Made by a program: the position numbers and the translations under genes
Shown: one piece after another, positions 1 through 6,867 of the stretch
Layout: every line of letters begins with the position of its first letter
Numbering within the stretch: the first letter of the stretch is position 1
Notes under the pieces: model-generated
Told to the model about the DNA's origin: nothing
Seen by the model: the letters and a program-made list of their open reading frames with translations, nothing else
Databases searched by the model: none
DNA from: a virus
Reading direction: 5' to 3' (one strand)
Virus record (IMG/VR): IMGVR_UViG_3300022751_000098
Location: 1 to 24,846 of that record
DNA: 24,846 bases

Positions 1-251
1 TGACATGGCTCGGTGAGTTGAAGGATAAGAGAGAAGCTAACATCGTAATGGATGATGAGCTACTGGAAGATACTGAAGTGTTCTCTAATGGTCACGTGTA
101 TCAAAAGCTATACGTGAAGTACATCATGGCACGCTACCCTGTAGCAGAATGGGTACAAGTAACAGACAAGCTGGTTGCACTCGACGTTAAAGAGAACATC
201 ATTGGCATCATTGCACCAGTAAATAATAAGATTGAAGGAGACCAAAAGTAA
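1..251 (+). CDS. Hypothetical protein, 5' end cut by the window edge
   Basis: The reading frame is open from the left edge and ends in TAA at 249-251, giving about 83 visible codons. Codons before position 18 (T-W-L-G-E-L) look like ordinary coding sequence, so the true start probably lies outside the window. A TTG at 18 is possible but has no clear ribosome site. The protein is acidic at the front and contains a basic/aromatic stretch (YVKYIMARYPVAEWVQV) followed by a small beta-rich tail. I recognise no family. Its stop overlaps the next gene's ATG by one base (TAATG), so it belongs to the same rightward operon. Confidence 0.75.
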   Translation, partial: TWLGELKDKREANIVMDDELLEDTEVFSNGHVYQKLYVKYIMARYPVAEWVQVTDKLVALDVKENIIGIIAPVNNKIEGDQK

Positions 252-502
252 TGAGTAAAGAATCAACAAACAAAGTTATGGAATTGCCCCAAGTCAAGCA
301 GGCACTGTCCACTATAGGACTACTTGCACAGTCCAAGCACGAGGACGGTCAACCATTCTTCGTAGGCTTTGGTATGTATGATGACGACGATAACGAAATC
401 CTCATTCACATTGAGGCACGTGTTGTTACTAAGGCAGAAGCTATCAAACTACAGAACATGGTAGTCGATGGTGGTGGTGTCATGCAAGAGGAGATTAAGT
501 AA
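251..502 (+). CDS. Hypothetical protein, 83 aa
   Basis: The ATG at 251 overlaps the preceding stop as TAATG, and AAGGAG lies about 12 bases upstream. The middle is acidic (a run of four Asp in YDDDDNEI) and reads like a small alpha/beta protein. The stretch GQPFFVGFGMYDDDDNEILIH resembles the pattern GQPTFTIEYKKKGEEGEHKL in the next small protein, so the two may be distant relatives. I recognise no family. The function is unknown, and its tight coupling to both neighbours suggests co-translation. Confidence 0.8.
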   Translation: MSKESTNKVMELPQVKQALSTIGLLAQSKHEDGQPFFVGFGMYDDDDNEILIHIEARVVTKAEAIKLQNMVVDGGGVMQEEIK

Positions 503-648
503 TGAACGAAGACAACGACGCTTTCATGATAGTGAATACACTCATCAACATGTTTGAAGATGGGCAACCTACATTTACTATCGAGTATAAGAAGAAGGGT
601 GAAGAGGGTGAACACAAGTTACGTGTAACCATTGAGGAGGAACTGTAA
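502..648 (+). CDS. Small hypothetical protein, 48 aa
   Basis: An ATG at 502 overlaps the previous stop (TAATG), and the TAA at 646-648 overlaps the next ATG in the same way. The 48-residue product is acidic at the start (MNEDNDAF), then has a central FEDGQPTFTIEYKKKGEEG segment and an acidic end. The gap-free fit between two genes, with both junctions using the operon's usual stop/start overlap, is the main reason to call it real. No family is recognised. It may be a short paralogue of the preceding protein, sharing an EDGQP-F core. Confidence 0.7.
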   Translation: MNEDNDAFMIVNTLINMFEDGQPTFTIEYKKKGEEGEHKLRVTIEEEL

Positions 649-1058
649 TGTCAGGCTGGGAGACACACAAGGAAGAGCCGAAGCGTAAGCTTAGGACTGT
701 TCGAGGTAAGAACTACGAACTCGTTGATAACGACGAGGCGTTCAACCGTGCGCTGTCCAAGAAGAAGCAAGACGCAATGAGGCAGTCTTCGATTGTCACA
801 GTTGAGCTTACTAAAGAAGCGATGGATGAGATGGCAGCTGAAGCATTGGACAAGGTTACATTATCAGCCCTCGTTCAAGAGGACGCAGTGTTCAGTGGGC
901 TAGGTATGGCTATGACCGAGGTATTCAAGACAGTGCATAATGACCTTAGTACTAAGGAGGAATTGGTATTCAAGCTGATGACCAAGGTGATGCGTAAGAT
1001 TATGGAATCAAAAGAGTTGGGAGAAATGATTGAGGTATTGAAAGATGACAAAGCATAA
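648..1058 (+). CDS. Hypothetical protein, 136 aa
   Basis: It starts at an ATG coupled to the previous stop, with GAGGAG about 10 bases upstream. The N-terminal 45 residues are highly charged and basic (KEEPKRKLRTVRGKNYEL). The rest is predicted by eye to be helical, Met-rich and amphipathic (ELTKEAMDEMAAEALDKV, then MTKVMRKIMESKELGEMIEVL). I recognise no motif. The basic head plus helical body would suit nucleic-acid or protein contact, but this is only a guess. Its 3' end overlaps the next gene by 14 bases. Confidence 0.8.
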   Translation: MSGWETHKEEPKRKLRTVRGKNYELVDNDEAFNRALSKKKQDAMRQSSIVTVELTKEAMDEMAAEALDKVTLSALVQEDAVFSGLGMAMTEVFKTVHNDLSTKEELVFKLMTKVMRKIMESKELGEMIEVLKDDKA

Positions 1059-1272
1059 CAGACTAACCGAGAAAGACAAGCAAGAAATCCGTGAGCTATA
1101 CGCCATTGACCGAGTGAAGTTCACCAAGTACAAGCTCGCCCTTATGTATGGGGTAGTATGGGCGACAGTCCACTACGTCATCAATGAACCAGCACGACTG
1201 AAGAATCTTGAGCTAACTAAGCAGCGCAACCAGCGGAAGAGGGAGCAGGTGGATGGCAATACCGAAGTATAA
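1045..1272 (+). CDS. Small HTH DNA-binding protein, 75 aa
   Basis: A basic 75-residue protein with a likely helix-turn-helix of the resolvase/homeodomain type: DKQEIRELYAIDRV forms a first helix, then KLALMYGV and WATVHYVINEP fit helix 2, turn and recognition helix at about residues 29-48. The C-terminal tail is very basic (KQRNQRKREQV). A local regulator or DNA-organising protein is plausible. The target is unknown. It overlaps its upstream neighbour by 14 bases and the AAA+ ATPase gene downstream by 20, so it is translated as part of the operon. Confidence 0.7.
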   Translation: MTKHNRLTEKDKQEIRELYAIDRVKFTKYKLALMYGVVWATVHYVINEPARLKNLELTKQRNQRKREQVDGNTEV

Positions 1273-2716
1273 AGTAGGCGACCAGTTCGTTATCAAGAAT
1301 GACGAAGAGCCTACACACGTATACAACATAACGCTACACACGAAACCATACACGGTTACACGTGCAGGTACTGGTGTTGTCGGTGATGAAATAGACTTCA
1401 TCAATGATGGTGGGGCAAGTCAGGTAATCAGTCCAGTGCAAACGATACCATATATAAATGAAAAGGAGACAGACGAGATGGCAACAGCAAAGATTAAAGT
1501 AGGGGATAAGATTCTTCTTACAGAAAAGCTAGACAAAGACCGCAGCTTTACTACTGAAGGTAAAGAGTACGAAGTAATAAGGCTTGAGAAGCCGAGCGAC
1601 CCTGTTGTCATTGATGACCGTGGTACTGAACGCTTCATGCGCCGAACAGAATGGTTTACCAAAGTACCAACGAAGCGTAAGCCAGCAGTTAAGAAAGCCA
1701 AGGTTGTACTACCCACCACTACCATTGCATCACATGAAGTGATTGGACAAGACGAGAACAAGAAAGTTGTTGAGCTTGCTATTGAACACAACCTCCCCGT
1801 CCTCCTCATTGGTGAGACAGGTACAGGTAAGACATCTATTGTCCGTGAACAATCAATCAAACTTGGCAAGCAACTCACTCGCTTCTCTATTACAGGTGAG
1901 ACAACAGTTGATGAGTTCGTTGGTAAGTATGAGCTTGAGTCTGGTGCAACCGTATGGAAAGACGGAGTACTCCTTGATGCAATGAAGAATGGCAAGTGGC
2001 TAGTAGCTGACGAGATTAACGTGGCACTACCAGAGATTCTCTTTGTGCTTCACTCACTCTTGGACGACGACCACTTCATCACAGTAAGCAATCACCTTGG
2101 TGAGGTAGTCAAACCACACGAAGACTTCCGATTCTTTGCAACGATGAACCCACCTGAAGAGTACGCTGGTACTAAGGAACTTAACAAAGCCTTTCAGTCT
2201 CGCTTCTCTGTTGTGCTACAAGTCAACTACCCTGAGCCAGAGGTTGAGGTTAAGATTCTTGTAGACAAAGCAGGTATCGAACCAGACCACGCAACCAAGA
2301 TGGTTGACGTAGCCAACGCACTACGCAAAGCGAAGAATGAAGATAAGATTTTCTTCACGTGTTCTACTCGTGACCTCCTTCATTGGGCTGACGTAGTAGC
2401 TAAGGGATTGAATCCTAACCGTGCCTTCGAGGTAGCAGTCTTGAACAAGACAGGCGGTGACGCAAAGGTTATCACTGACATCTACCAAGCTATCATCGGT
2501 GACTACATTGCCATTGATACACCGGAAGTAACACTCACTATTGACTGGTTCAAGCAGCGTAAGGTTGAACTCGACAAAGACTTTGCTGACTTTGAAGCAC
2601 GCAAGACTGAGATTCGTGAAGAGATTACAGCTGACATCGTGAAGCAACTGACATCACCTAAAGCAATCGCAGCTGGACAGCCAGAGGAGATTACTGATGG
2701 CATCTTCACCAGTTAA
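1253..2716 (+). CDS. MoxR-type AAA+ ATPase, 487 aa
   Basis: AAA+ ATPase of the MoxR/CobS type. Walker A is GETGTGKT (residues 187-194), Walker B is WLVADEIN (249-256), the sensor-1 Asn is N299 in ATMNPPEEY, and an arginine-finger-like QSRF motif follows. These proteins form hexamers that remodel a partner complex, usually through a VWA-domain protein. Such a protein lies 143 bases downstream, separated by one small gene. The first 130 residues are unusual: two similar segments, each starting K-x-KVGD (residues about 5-50 and 78-125), look like a duplicated small beta domain. An in-frame ATG at residue 76 (position 1478) has its own strong AAAAGGAG site, so a shorter 412-residue form may also be made. 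The substrate in the phage is unknown. Assembly, DNA packaging or host remodelling are all possible. Confidence 0.9.
   Translation: MAIPKYKVGDQFVIKNDEEPTHVYNITLHTKPYTVTRAGTGVVGDEIDFINDGGASQVISPVQTIPYINEKETDEMATAKIKVGDKILLTEKLDKDRSFTTEGKEYEVIRLEKPSDPVVIDDRGTERFMRRTEWFTKVPTKRKPAVKKAKVVLPTTTIASHEVIGQDENKKVVELAIEHNLPVLLIGETGTGKTSIVREQSIKLGKQLTRFSITGETTVDEFVGKYELESGATVWKDGVLLDAMKNGKWLVADEINVALPEILFVLHSLLDDDHFITVSNHLGEVVKPHEDFRFFATMNPPEEYAGTKELNKAFQSRFSVVLQVNYPEPEVEVKILVDKAGIEPDHATKMVDVANALRKAKNEDKIFFTCSTRDLLHWADVVAKGLNPNRAFEVAVLNKTGGDAKVITDIYQAIIGDYIAIDTPEVTLTIDWFKQRKVELDKDFADFEARKTEIREEITADIVKQLTSPKAIAAGQPEEITDGIFTS
1461..1480 (+). promoter_or_regulatory. Internal ribosome-binding site and alternative start in the MoxR ATPase gene
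   Basis: AAAAGGAG at 1461-1468 lies 9 bases before an in-frame ATG at 1478, codon 76 of the ATPase gene. The second KVGD segment begins just after it. The spacing is normal for an initiation site, so a form lacking the first KVGD segment may be translated. It could also be a relic of the fusion of two once-separate genes. Confidence 0.5.
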
Positions 2717-2870
2717 TGTTGAACTCAAGGAGTTACTCGAAGACATTCGTAAGTTTGGCGTGGACTCTATATCAAACATCAAAGATGACGCTGTTCTCGG
2801 TAAGGACTACGCACTCTTCGACATAGTACTGGACATAATAGATAGCATTGAGGACAAGTATGGAAACTAA
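2697..2870 (+). CDS. Small hypothetical protein between ATPase and VWA genes, 57 aa
   Basis: The ATG at 2697 has a GAGGAG site 7-8 bases upstream and overlaps the end of the ATPase gene by 20 bases. The TAA at 2868-2870 overlaps the start of the VWA gene. The product is acidic and mostly helical (VELKELLEDIRKFGV, then FDIVLDIIDSIEDKYGN). No family is recognised. Its place inside the ATPase/VWA pair suggests an accessory or adaptor subunit of that machine, but only position supports this. Confidence 0.7.
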   Translation: MASSPVNVELKELLEDIRKFGVDSISNIKDDAVLGKDYALFDIVLDIIDSIEDKYGN

Positions 2871-3987
2871 ACTACAAGAAGGCGCGAAGCAGATTCTCGT
2901 ACAGCTGGAAGATGGCAGTACTTGGAAAGCAGAGCAACGGATTGATGGGCTGTACTTAGTTGAGCAGCTCAGTGACCCGAACAAAAGCACAGCGGAATCA
3001 GAGGGCGCACCTGAGCCGGGTGATATGGTTGAGGGTACTGAACCAGAATCAGAAGGTGAAGAGGGTGAGCCGTCACCTGAAGAGGTCGAGGAAGTATACG
3101 AGAAGATGTTCCGAGGCGGTGGCAAGGGAGCATCTGACTATGAGAAGTTCTTTAAGGAACTCAAGGATGCACGTGGTATCCCTGAGGAAATCAAAGAGAA
3201 GATTAAAGACCCAGCCTTCCGTGCTCGTCTCTCATCTATCATGCTCGACAATAAGTATGACCGTCGTCTTCGTGGTAGGACACGTGGCAAGCTAGACATG
3301 GGTCGTCTTCCAAAGGTACCGATGATGGCACGTAACGTGTTCATGCGTAAGCAATCACGAAAGGGTAAGGCATACAACGTAGTCCTGTTAGTAGACGAAA
3401 GCGGAAGTATGAGTGAAGATAAGGGATGGGCTGCTGCTGAAGCAACTATCTTCCTACTGTCACAGCTGGATGGGCTGAACATTAACACAGCTGTCATTGG
3501 ATTCAATCAGATGATTGCAGTGCATAAGCCTTGGACTGGCACCTCTGACTATGAAGCTATCTATGAAGCTATCGGTCAGCAAGGACACGTTGAACCTTAC
3601 CATGAGGTCAGCGACTCAGGTTATAACTGTGACTACGATGCGATGCACTTTGCATATGAGTACTTCAACAAGTCACCAGACGAAGGAGAGAACATCCTCA
3701 TCATGTTGAGTGATGGAGCACCTGCTCACCGTGATGATGCGGTACGTGTTGTTGACCACAAGGGTAAACCTATTAAAGGATTCAAACCACATAAACTTGA
3801 CTATCGTTTAAAGAGAGAGCGAGAACACCTGAATAAGTTAGCTACCTCTTACAAGGATGTACACTCAGTTGGTATTGGTATCTTTGAAGGTGGTTGGCAG
3901 ATACCTGAGCACTTCATCATCCACTCACTGGATGACCTGAAGCCTACTATCATTAAGACCTTGGGCAAGAAGATTAAGCGAGGCTAA
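2860..3987 (+). CDS. VWA-domain (CobT-like) protein, partner of the AAA+ ATPase, 375 aa
   Basis: A von Willebrand factor A domain occupies about residues 170-365. The metal-ion (MIDAS) site is visible as D-E-S-G-S (D179, S181, S183), with a later Asp in LSDGAP (D285). Ahead of it lie an acidic segment (residues 50-85, rich in Glu, Pro and Ser) and a basic region (KYDRRLRGRTRGKLD), an arrangement like CobT-type proteins. In MoxR/VWA systems the VWA protein links the ATPase to its target. I chose the ATG at 2860, with GAGG 6 bases upstream, over a TTG at 2848. The family call is firm, but the role in the phage is unknown. Confidence 0.88.
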   Translation: METKLQEGAKQILVQLEDGSTWKAEQRIDGLYLVEQLSDPNKSTAESEGAPEPGDMVEGTEPESEGEEGEPSPEEVEEVYEKMFRGGGKGASDYEKFFKELKDARGIPEEIKEKIKDPAFRARLSSIMLDNKYDRRLRGRTRGKLDMGRLPKVPMMARNVFMRKQSRKGKAYNVVLLVDESGSMSEDKGWAAAEATIFLLSQLDGLNINTAVIGFNQMIAVHKPWTGTSDYEAIYEAIGQQGHVEPYHEVSDSGYNCDYDAMHFAYEYFNKSPDEGENILIMLSDGAPAHRDDAVRVVDHKGKPIKGFKPHKLDYRLKREREHLNKLATSYKDVHSVGIGIFEGGWQIPEHFIIHSLDDLKPTIIKTLGKKIKRG

Positions 3988-3988
3988 C

Positions 3989-4126
3989 ATGGCAACAATC
4001 ATATGGTTAATAGTATGGGCAATACACGGATTCGTACCTCTTATACCGTGGAACGATTACAGCACGTGGCTCATCATCTGTCTCATCATTGACGGCATGA
4101 CTACTGTAAGTACGAGGAGTGATTGA
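3989..4126 (+). CDS. Small two-helix membrane protein, 45 aa
   Basis: An ATG one base after the VWA stop opens a 45-codon frame ending in TGA, which overlaps the next ATG (TGATG). The product has two hydrophobic segments (residues about 3-20, with IIWLIVWAIHGF, and 28-36, with WLIICLII) joined by a short PWNDYS turn, and a polar tail. Membrane insertion is likely. Its place right after the ATPase/VWA genes raises the possibility that the machine acts at the membrane. No family is recognised. Confidence 0.65.
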   Translation: MATIIWLIVWAIHGFVPLIPWNDYSTWLIICLIIDGMTTVSTRSD

Positions 4127-4452
4127 TGGCAGGTATAGTAAAGATTGACACAAAGGGTTTTCTGGGGTCTCACGAAGATAATGACGACCTTCACTTGCTA
4201 AGGTGTCACGCCCACGACACATCTGTGTGGCACTGGTCAGACACCAACTGTGCTGCTTGTGAAGAGAAGGCTACTGTAAACAGTGAGATACCAGAGCTGA
4301 AGGAGAAGCTAGAAGTACAAGGTAAGTTTCTGAAGCTTGCCGAGCTAGAGCGTGACCAAGCACAGCGTGAGCTAGAAGACTTGAAGCGTGAAGCAGGGGA
4401 GTTCCTAGTACAGAAGCGTGCAGTTGCTGAAGCAGTTAAGAAGGTACTGTAA
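4126..4452 (+). CDS. Zinc-finger-like/coiled-coil protein, 108 aa
   Basis: The ATG at 4126 overlaps the previous TGA. The N-terminal half has a likely metal site: LLRCHAHDTSVWHWSDTNCAACEE gives C-x-H and C-x2-C. The C-terminal half (residues about 48-108) is a charged coiled coil (ELKEKLEV, LERDQAQRELEDLKRE). The next gene has the same plan, and the core W-x(3-5)-D-T-x-C-x-x-C is shared, so the two look like tandem paralogues. Function is unknown. Such proteins often act as small scaffolds. Confidence 0.75.
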   Translation: MAGIVKIDTKGFLGSHEDNDDLHLLRCHAHDTSVWHWSDTNCAACEEKATVNSEIPELKEKLEVQGKFLKLAELERDQAQRELEDLKREAGEFLVQKRAVAEAVKKVL

Positions 4453-4697
4453 TGGACACATGCGACGGCAACTATGACAAGCACGAGTGGGTAGCGTACA
4501 ACAACGACACTACTTGTCCGGTGTGTACCATGCGTGACGAATTGAACGAAGCTAACGACAAGAAGCAAGAAGAGATTGAGTCGCTGGAAGAACTACTCAA
4601 GGGTGCAGTCAATGCTAACGATGAGTTAGAAGAGAAACTGTCGGAGTACGCAGACATCAATGAAGGTATCAAGAAGATGGTAGAGGAACGGTTGTAA
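4452..4697 (+). CDS. Zinc-finger-like/coiled-coil protein, second copy, 81 aa
   Basis: It shares the design of the preceding gene product: an N-terminal part with Cys at residue 4, a W, then NNDTTCPVC (C-x2-C), followed by a long acidic coiled coil (residues about 27-81, DELEEKLSEYADINEGIKKM). Both ends use TAATG overlaps. It could bind zinc through Cys/His residues and form homo- or hetero-dimers with its neighbour through the coil. No named family is recognised. Confidence 0.75.
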   Translation: MDTCDGNYDKHEWVAYNNDTTCPVCTMRDELNEANDKKQEEIESLEELLKGAVNANDELEEKLSEYADINEGIKKMVEERL

Positions 4698-5086
4698 TGG
4701 ACAACGCTTACGAACTCAAGATGCTAAAGAACATGGAGCCGTATGACCTACGAGTTATGTTAGTTGATGAAGACCTTGAGTACTGGCGTAACCAGTTTGA
4801 CATAGTGAATAGCAGGCTGGCTTACCTTCATAAAGAGGAGCACTACTACGTAGCTATGGCGAAACAGTATCTTCAGTACTACAATGATGACAGTAGAGAA
4901 GAGGATTGGACAGCATCACAGCAGTACACGGCACTAGCGGAACAGATACGTGAGTACCGTAAGTACTTGCGAACGACGCTGACTGATATAGAAACACAAG
5001 TGCGGAGGTACAAGAAGGAATGGCAACAAGTAACCAAGATGGCGGAGCTACAGCGGAAGCTAACGAACGAGACGCAGAGCAGCTAA
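4697..5086 (+). CDS. Tyr/Gln-rich helical protein, 129 aa
   Basis: It starts at an ATG overlapping the previous stop. The whole protein is helical in character and rich in Tyr, Gln, Glu and Arg (DEDLEYWRNQFDIVNSRLAYL, EQIREYRKYLRTTLTDIETQV), suggesting an antiparallel coiled coil. No motif is recognised. Its last 67 bases overlap the helicase gene in another frame if the helicase uses its first ATG. That overlap is long for this operon, so either the helicase starts later or this tail is under unusual constraint. Confidence 0.75.
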   Translation: MDNAYELKMLKNMEPYDLRVMLVDEDLEYWRNQFDIVNSRLAYLHKEEHYYVAMAKQYLQYYNDDSREEDWTASQQYTALAEQIREYRKYLRTTLTDIETQVRRYKKEWQQVTKMAELQRKLTNETQSS

Positions 5087-6060
5087 AGCAGATGCGGATT
5101 AAGCAGGCAAAGAAACTCTTGAAGAATCTGAAGCCTGATGAACTCGACGACTTCCTTGTTACCACTAACCAGGAGTTAGCGGAGAAGGAGTCGGTGTCAT
5201 CCGACCAGCCTAGTTGGAAGCACATCAGTGAATATGAAGGAGAGATTAAAGATGCAATCAAAATCTGGGGCAAGGTTGGTGGTCTATCTTCTGGTCTCCC
5301 TACTCTTGATGGTGTCATCGGTGGCTTACGTGCTGGTCAGACATACCTGATAGCAGGTGAGAGTAACAACGGTAAGTCTGCACTCGCTGCACAGATGGCA
5401 GTGAACATCAGCAAGTCACATAAGGTAGGGTACATCTCACTAGAGATGATGCCGGGTGACAACGGTGCACGTATCAACCACATGAATGGTGGGAATGAAT
5501 CAACACTAGCTATTGAAGGACTGGACATTTACTTCCAGTCATCACCGATGCTAACGGACAAACAGATTCGCCCTCTATTCGAGCAGGCTAAGGAGACAGG
5601 TATCGAGGTAGTATTCCTTGACTACCTACAGTTCCTTGGTAGGGGCATGACCAACGAAGAAGTATCACGGCTATCACAGCTACTGAAGCGATTGAGCATG
5701 GAGTATGAGCTACCATTGGTAGTGATTGTAAGCCTGCGTAAGAGCAACGGTGGACGTAAATGGTATGACATCAGTCTTGAGGACTTGATGGGCACCAGCG
5801 CCATTGCATACGATGCAGACAACACAGTCGTGGTATCACGCCGTGACCTGAATGATGAGTTCGATGACGAGCACATCTTCGTGAAGGTACTGAAGCTACG
5901 TAACATGCGTAAGACTAAGGACAATGAGTTCTTATGGTTCAAGTGGTTCGACACCCGTGTAACCGAAGAAGGAATCCCTTTGTCCATTACACGTGACAAA
6001 GATATACCAACAGGTGACATCACTGAAGAAGGTGAAGTCAAGCTACCGTATAAGGATTAA
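5020..6060 (+). CDS. DnaB-like replicative helicase (RecA-fold domain only), 346 aa
   Basis: The C-terminal ATPase domain of a DnaB-family helicase. Walker A is GESNNGKS (residues 113-120), Walker B is VVFLDYLQF (197-205, catalytic D201), and the later SLRKSNGG...DLMGTSAIAYDADN segment matches the DnaB motif-4 region that binds ssDNA and senses nucleotide. The usual N-terminal primase-binding domain is replaced by a short charged coil (residues 1-75), so it resembles compact phage helicases. It should unwind the fork during phage replication. I see no primase in the window. The start at 5020 has AAGGA almost touching the ATG. A later ATG at 5092 would remove the overlap with the previous gene but lacks a clear ribosome site. 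Confidence 0.88.
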   Translation: MATSNQDGGATAEANERDAEQLKQMRIKQAKKLLKNLKPDELDDFLVTTNQELAEKESVSSDQPSWKHISEYEGEIKDAIKIWGKVGGLSSGLPTLDGVIGGLRAGQTYLIAGESNNGKSALAAQMAVNISKSHKVGYISLEMMPGDNGARINHMNGGNESTLAIEGLDIYFQSSPMLTDKQIRPLFEQAKETGIEVVFLDYLQFLGRGMTNEEVSRLSQLLKRLSMEYELPLVVIVSLRKSNGGRKWYDISLEDLMGTSAIAYDADNTVVVSRRDLNDEFDDEHIFVKVLKLRNMRKTKDNEFLWFKWFDTRVTEEGIPLSITRDKDIPTGDITEEGEVKLPYKD

Positions 6061-6062
6061 CT

Positions 6063-6338
6063 ATGGCAGATTTGTGGCAAAGAACTAAACAAGCGTGGAA
6101 GAAGTTGAACCCACCAGACAAGGATGGGTACTACGAGTGTGCGATATGCCACACCAAGGTACACATTAGCAAGGTGAGCATCGACCACATCATACCGTGG
6201 TCACTCTACCCTCAGCTGAGGTACGACCTCACTAACCTACAGCCAGCCCATACCTTTTGTAATCAAGAGAAGGGCAATGGTAAGGAGACAACTAGGTTAG
6301 TACAGAGGTACGGCAAGAGCAGGAAAAGAATCTGGTAA
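6063..6338 (+). CDS. HNH endonuclease, 91 aa
   Basis: A small HNH-family nuclease. The zinc knuckle is C26-x2-C29 with H63-x2-C66. The catalytic beta-beta-alpha core is ID-H42-IIPWS ... LTN58LQPAHTFCN67QEKGN, where the last position is Asn, as in many HNH/HNN variants. It follows the helicase by two bases. Phage HNH enzymes of this size serve as packaging-associated nickases, homing enzymes or nucleases acting on host DNA. Its place in the replication genes, away from any terminase, favours a role in DNA metabolism, but this is inference. Confidence 0.9.
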   Translation: MADLWQRTKQAWKKLNPPDKDGYYECAICHTKVHISKVSIDHIIPWSLYPQLRYDLTNLQPAHTFCNQEKGNGKETTRLVQRYGKSRKRIW

Positions 6339-6339
6339 G

Positions 6340-6348
6340 TTATCCACA
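6340..6348 (+). promoter_or_regulatory. Consensus DnaA box
   Basis: TTATCCACA at 6340-6348 exactly matches the bacterial DnaA-box consensus. It starts two bases after the HNH stop and 18 bases before a promoter's -35 box. It could let host DnaA bind near an origin, or tie the promoter to host replication state. It is a single box, so chance remains possible. Confidence 0.5.
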
Positions 6349-6366
6349 GGCTAAGGACAATCACTA

Positions 6367-6396
6367 TTGACAGAACGATACCGTTCGTGGTAGACT
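6367..6396 (+). promoter_or_regulatory. Rightward sigma70-type promoter with internal operator-like palindrome
   Basis: A perfect -35 (TTGACA, 6367-6372), an 18-bp spacer and TAGACT (6391-6396) preceded by TGG (an extended -10) form a strong promoter for the genes from 6437 on. The spacer holds GAACGATACCGTTC (6373-6386), with 5-bp inverted arms GAACG/CGTTC, a natural place for a repressor dimer. The 5' leader contains ATTCG-N6-CGAAT (6403-6418), which may be a second half-site pair or a small hairpin. Confidence 0.75.
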
Positions 6397-6436
6397 AAGG
6401 TTAATTCGCAACAACGAATGAAATGAAGGAGCACAC

Positions 6437-6676
6437 ATGAAACTAGTAGATGCACTGGAAGAACAAGTAATCGAAGATGCAATGGAGAAGCACTTGGTTG
6501 AGACCAACCTTCATCGTGCTGACACGAGCGCATTGGTTAAAGAACTATATGAACGACGAGTACCTTACGTTACCATCTTTGGTATGTACTACGAGTTGGA
6601 AGAGTCAATCAGTGGACGATTGATGACTGTTGAAGATGCACTGATTGCAGGTGTTAAAGAAGCGGAGGAGTTTTAA
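6437..6676 (+). CDS. Hypothetical protein, 79 aa
   Basis: First gene after the 6367 promoter, with GAAGGAG ahead of the ATG at good spacing. An acidic, helical protein (VDALEEQVIEDAMEKHL, LVKELYERRVPYVTIFGMYYEL, TVEDALIAGVKEAEEF). No motif is recognised. As the leading gene of a promoter with an operator-like site it may be highly expressed early. Its stop overlaps the next ATG. Confidence 0.8.
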   Translation: MKLVDALEEQVIEDAMEKHLVETNLHRADTSALVKELYERRVPYVTIFGMYYELEESISGRLMTVEDALIAGVKEAEEF

Positions 6677-6867
6677 TGAACTACTTAGTATCTTTTTCGG
6701 TGAAGGGTACGCTCGGTGCCGGATTCGGTCACATGACCATTACATCAAGTGAGTTTGTCACAGTTGCTAACTTCCCTTTCTTACATGAGAGGGTAGCAAA
6801 AGATGCTGGTTTTAAAAAAGAAGATGTAGTTATCATAGCTATATCACCACTAGCGGAGGATGAATAA
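6676..6867 (+). CDS. Small conserved-type phage protein, 63 aa
   Basis: The pattern NYLVSFSVKGTLGAGFGHMTIT, followed by a helix and VVIIAISPLAEDE, resembles a small phage family I know from phages of Gram-positive hosts (M-x-YLISY...G-x-GFG...). Its function is unknown. It reads as a compact alpha/beta fold. Both ends have TAATG overlaps, so it is co-translated with its neighbours. The family resemblance comes from memory of the pattern and was not tested by a search. Confidence 0.75.
   Translation: MNYLVSFSVKGTLGAGFGHMTITSSEFVTVANFPFLHERVAKDAGFKKEDVVIIAISPLAEDE

Noticed and set aside
1420-1995. 191-codon minus-strand frame inside the ATPase gene
   Set aside because: Serine/threonine-rich shadow of the real gene. 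The ATPase motifs on the plus strand settle it.
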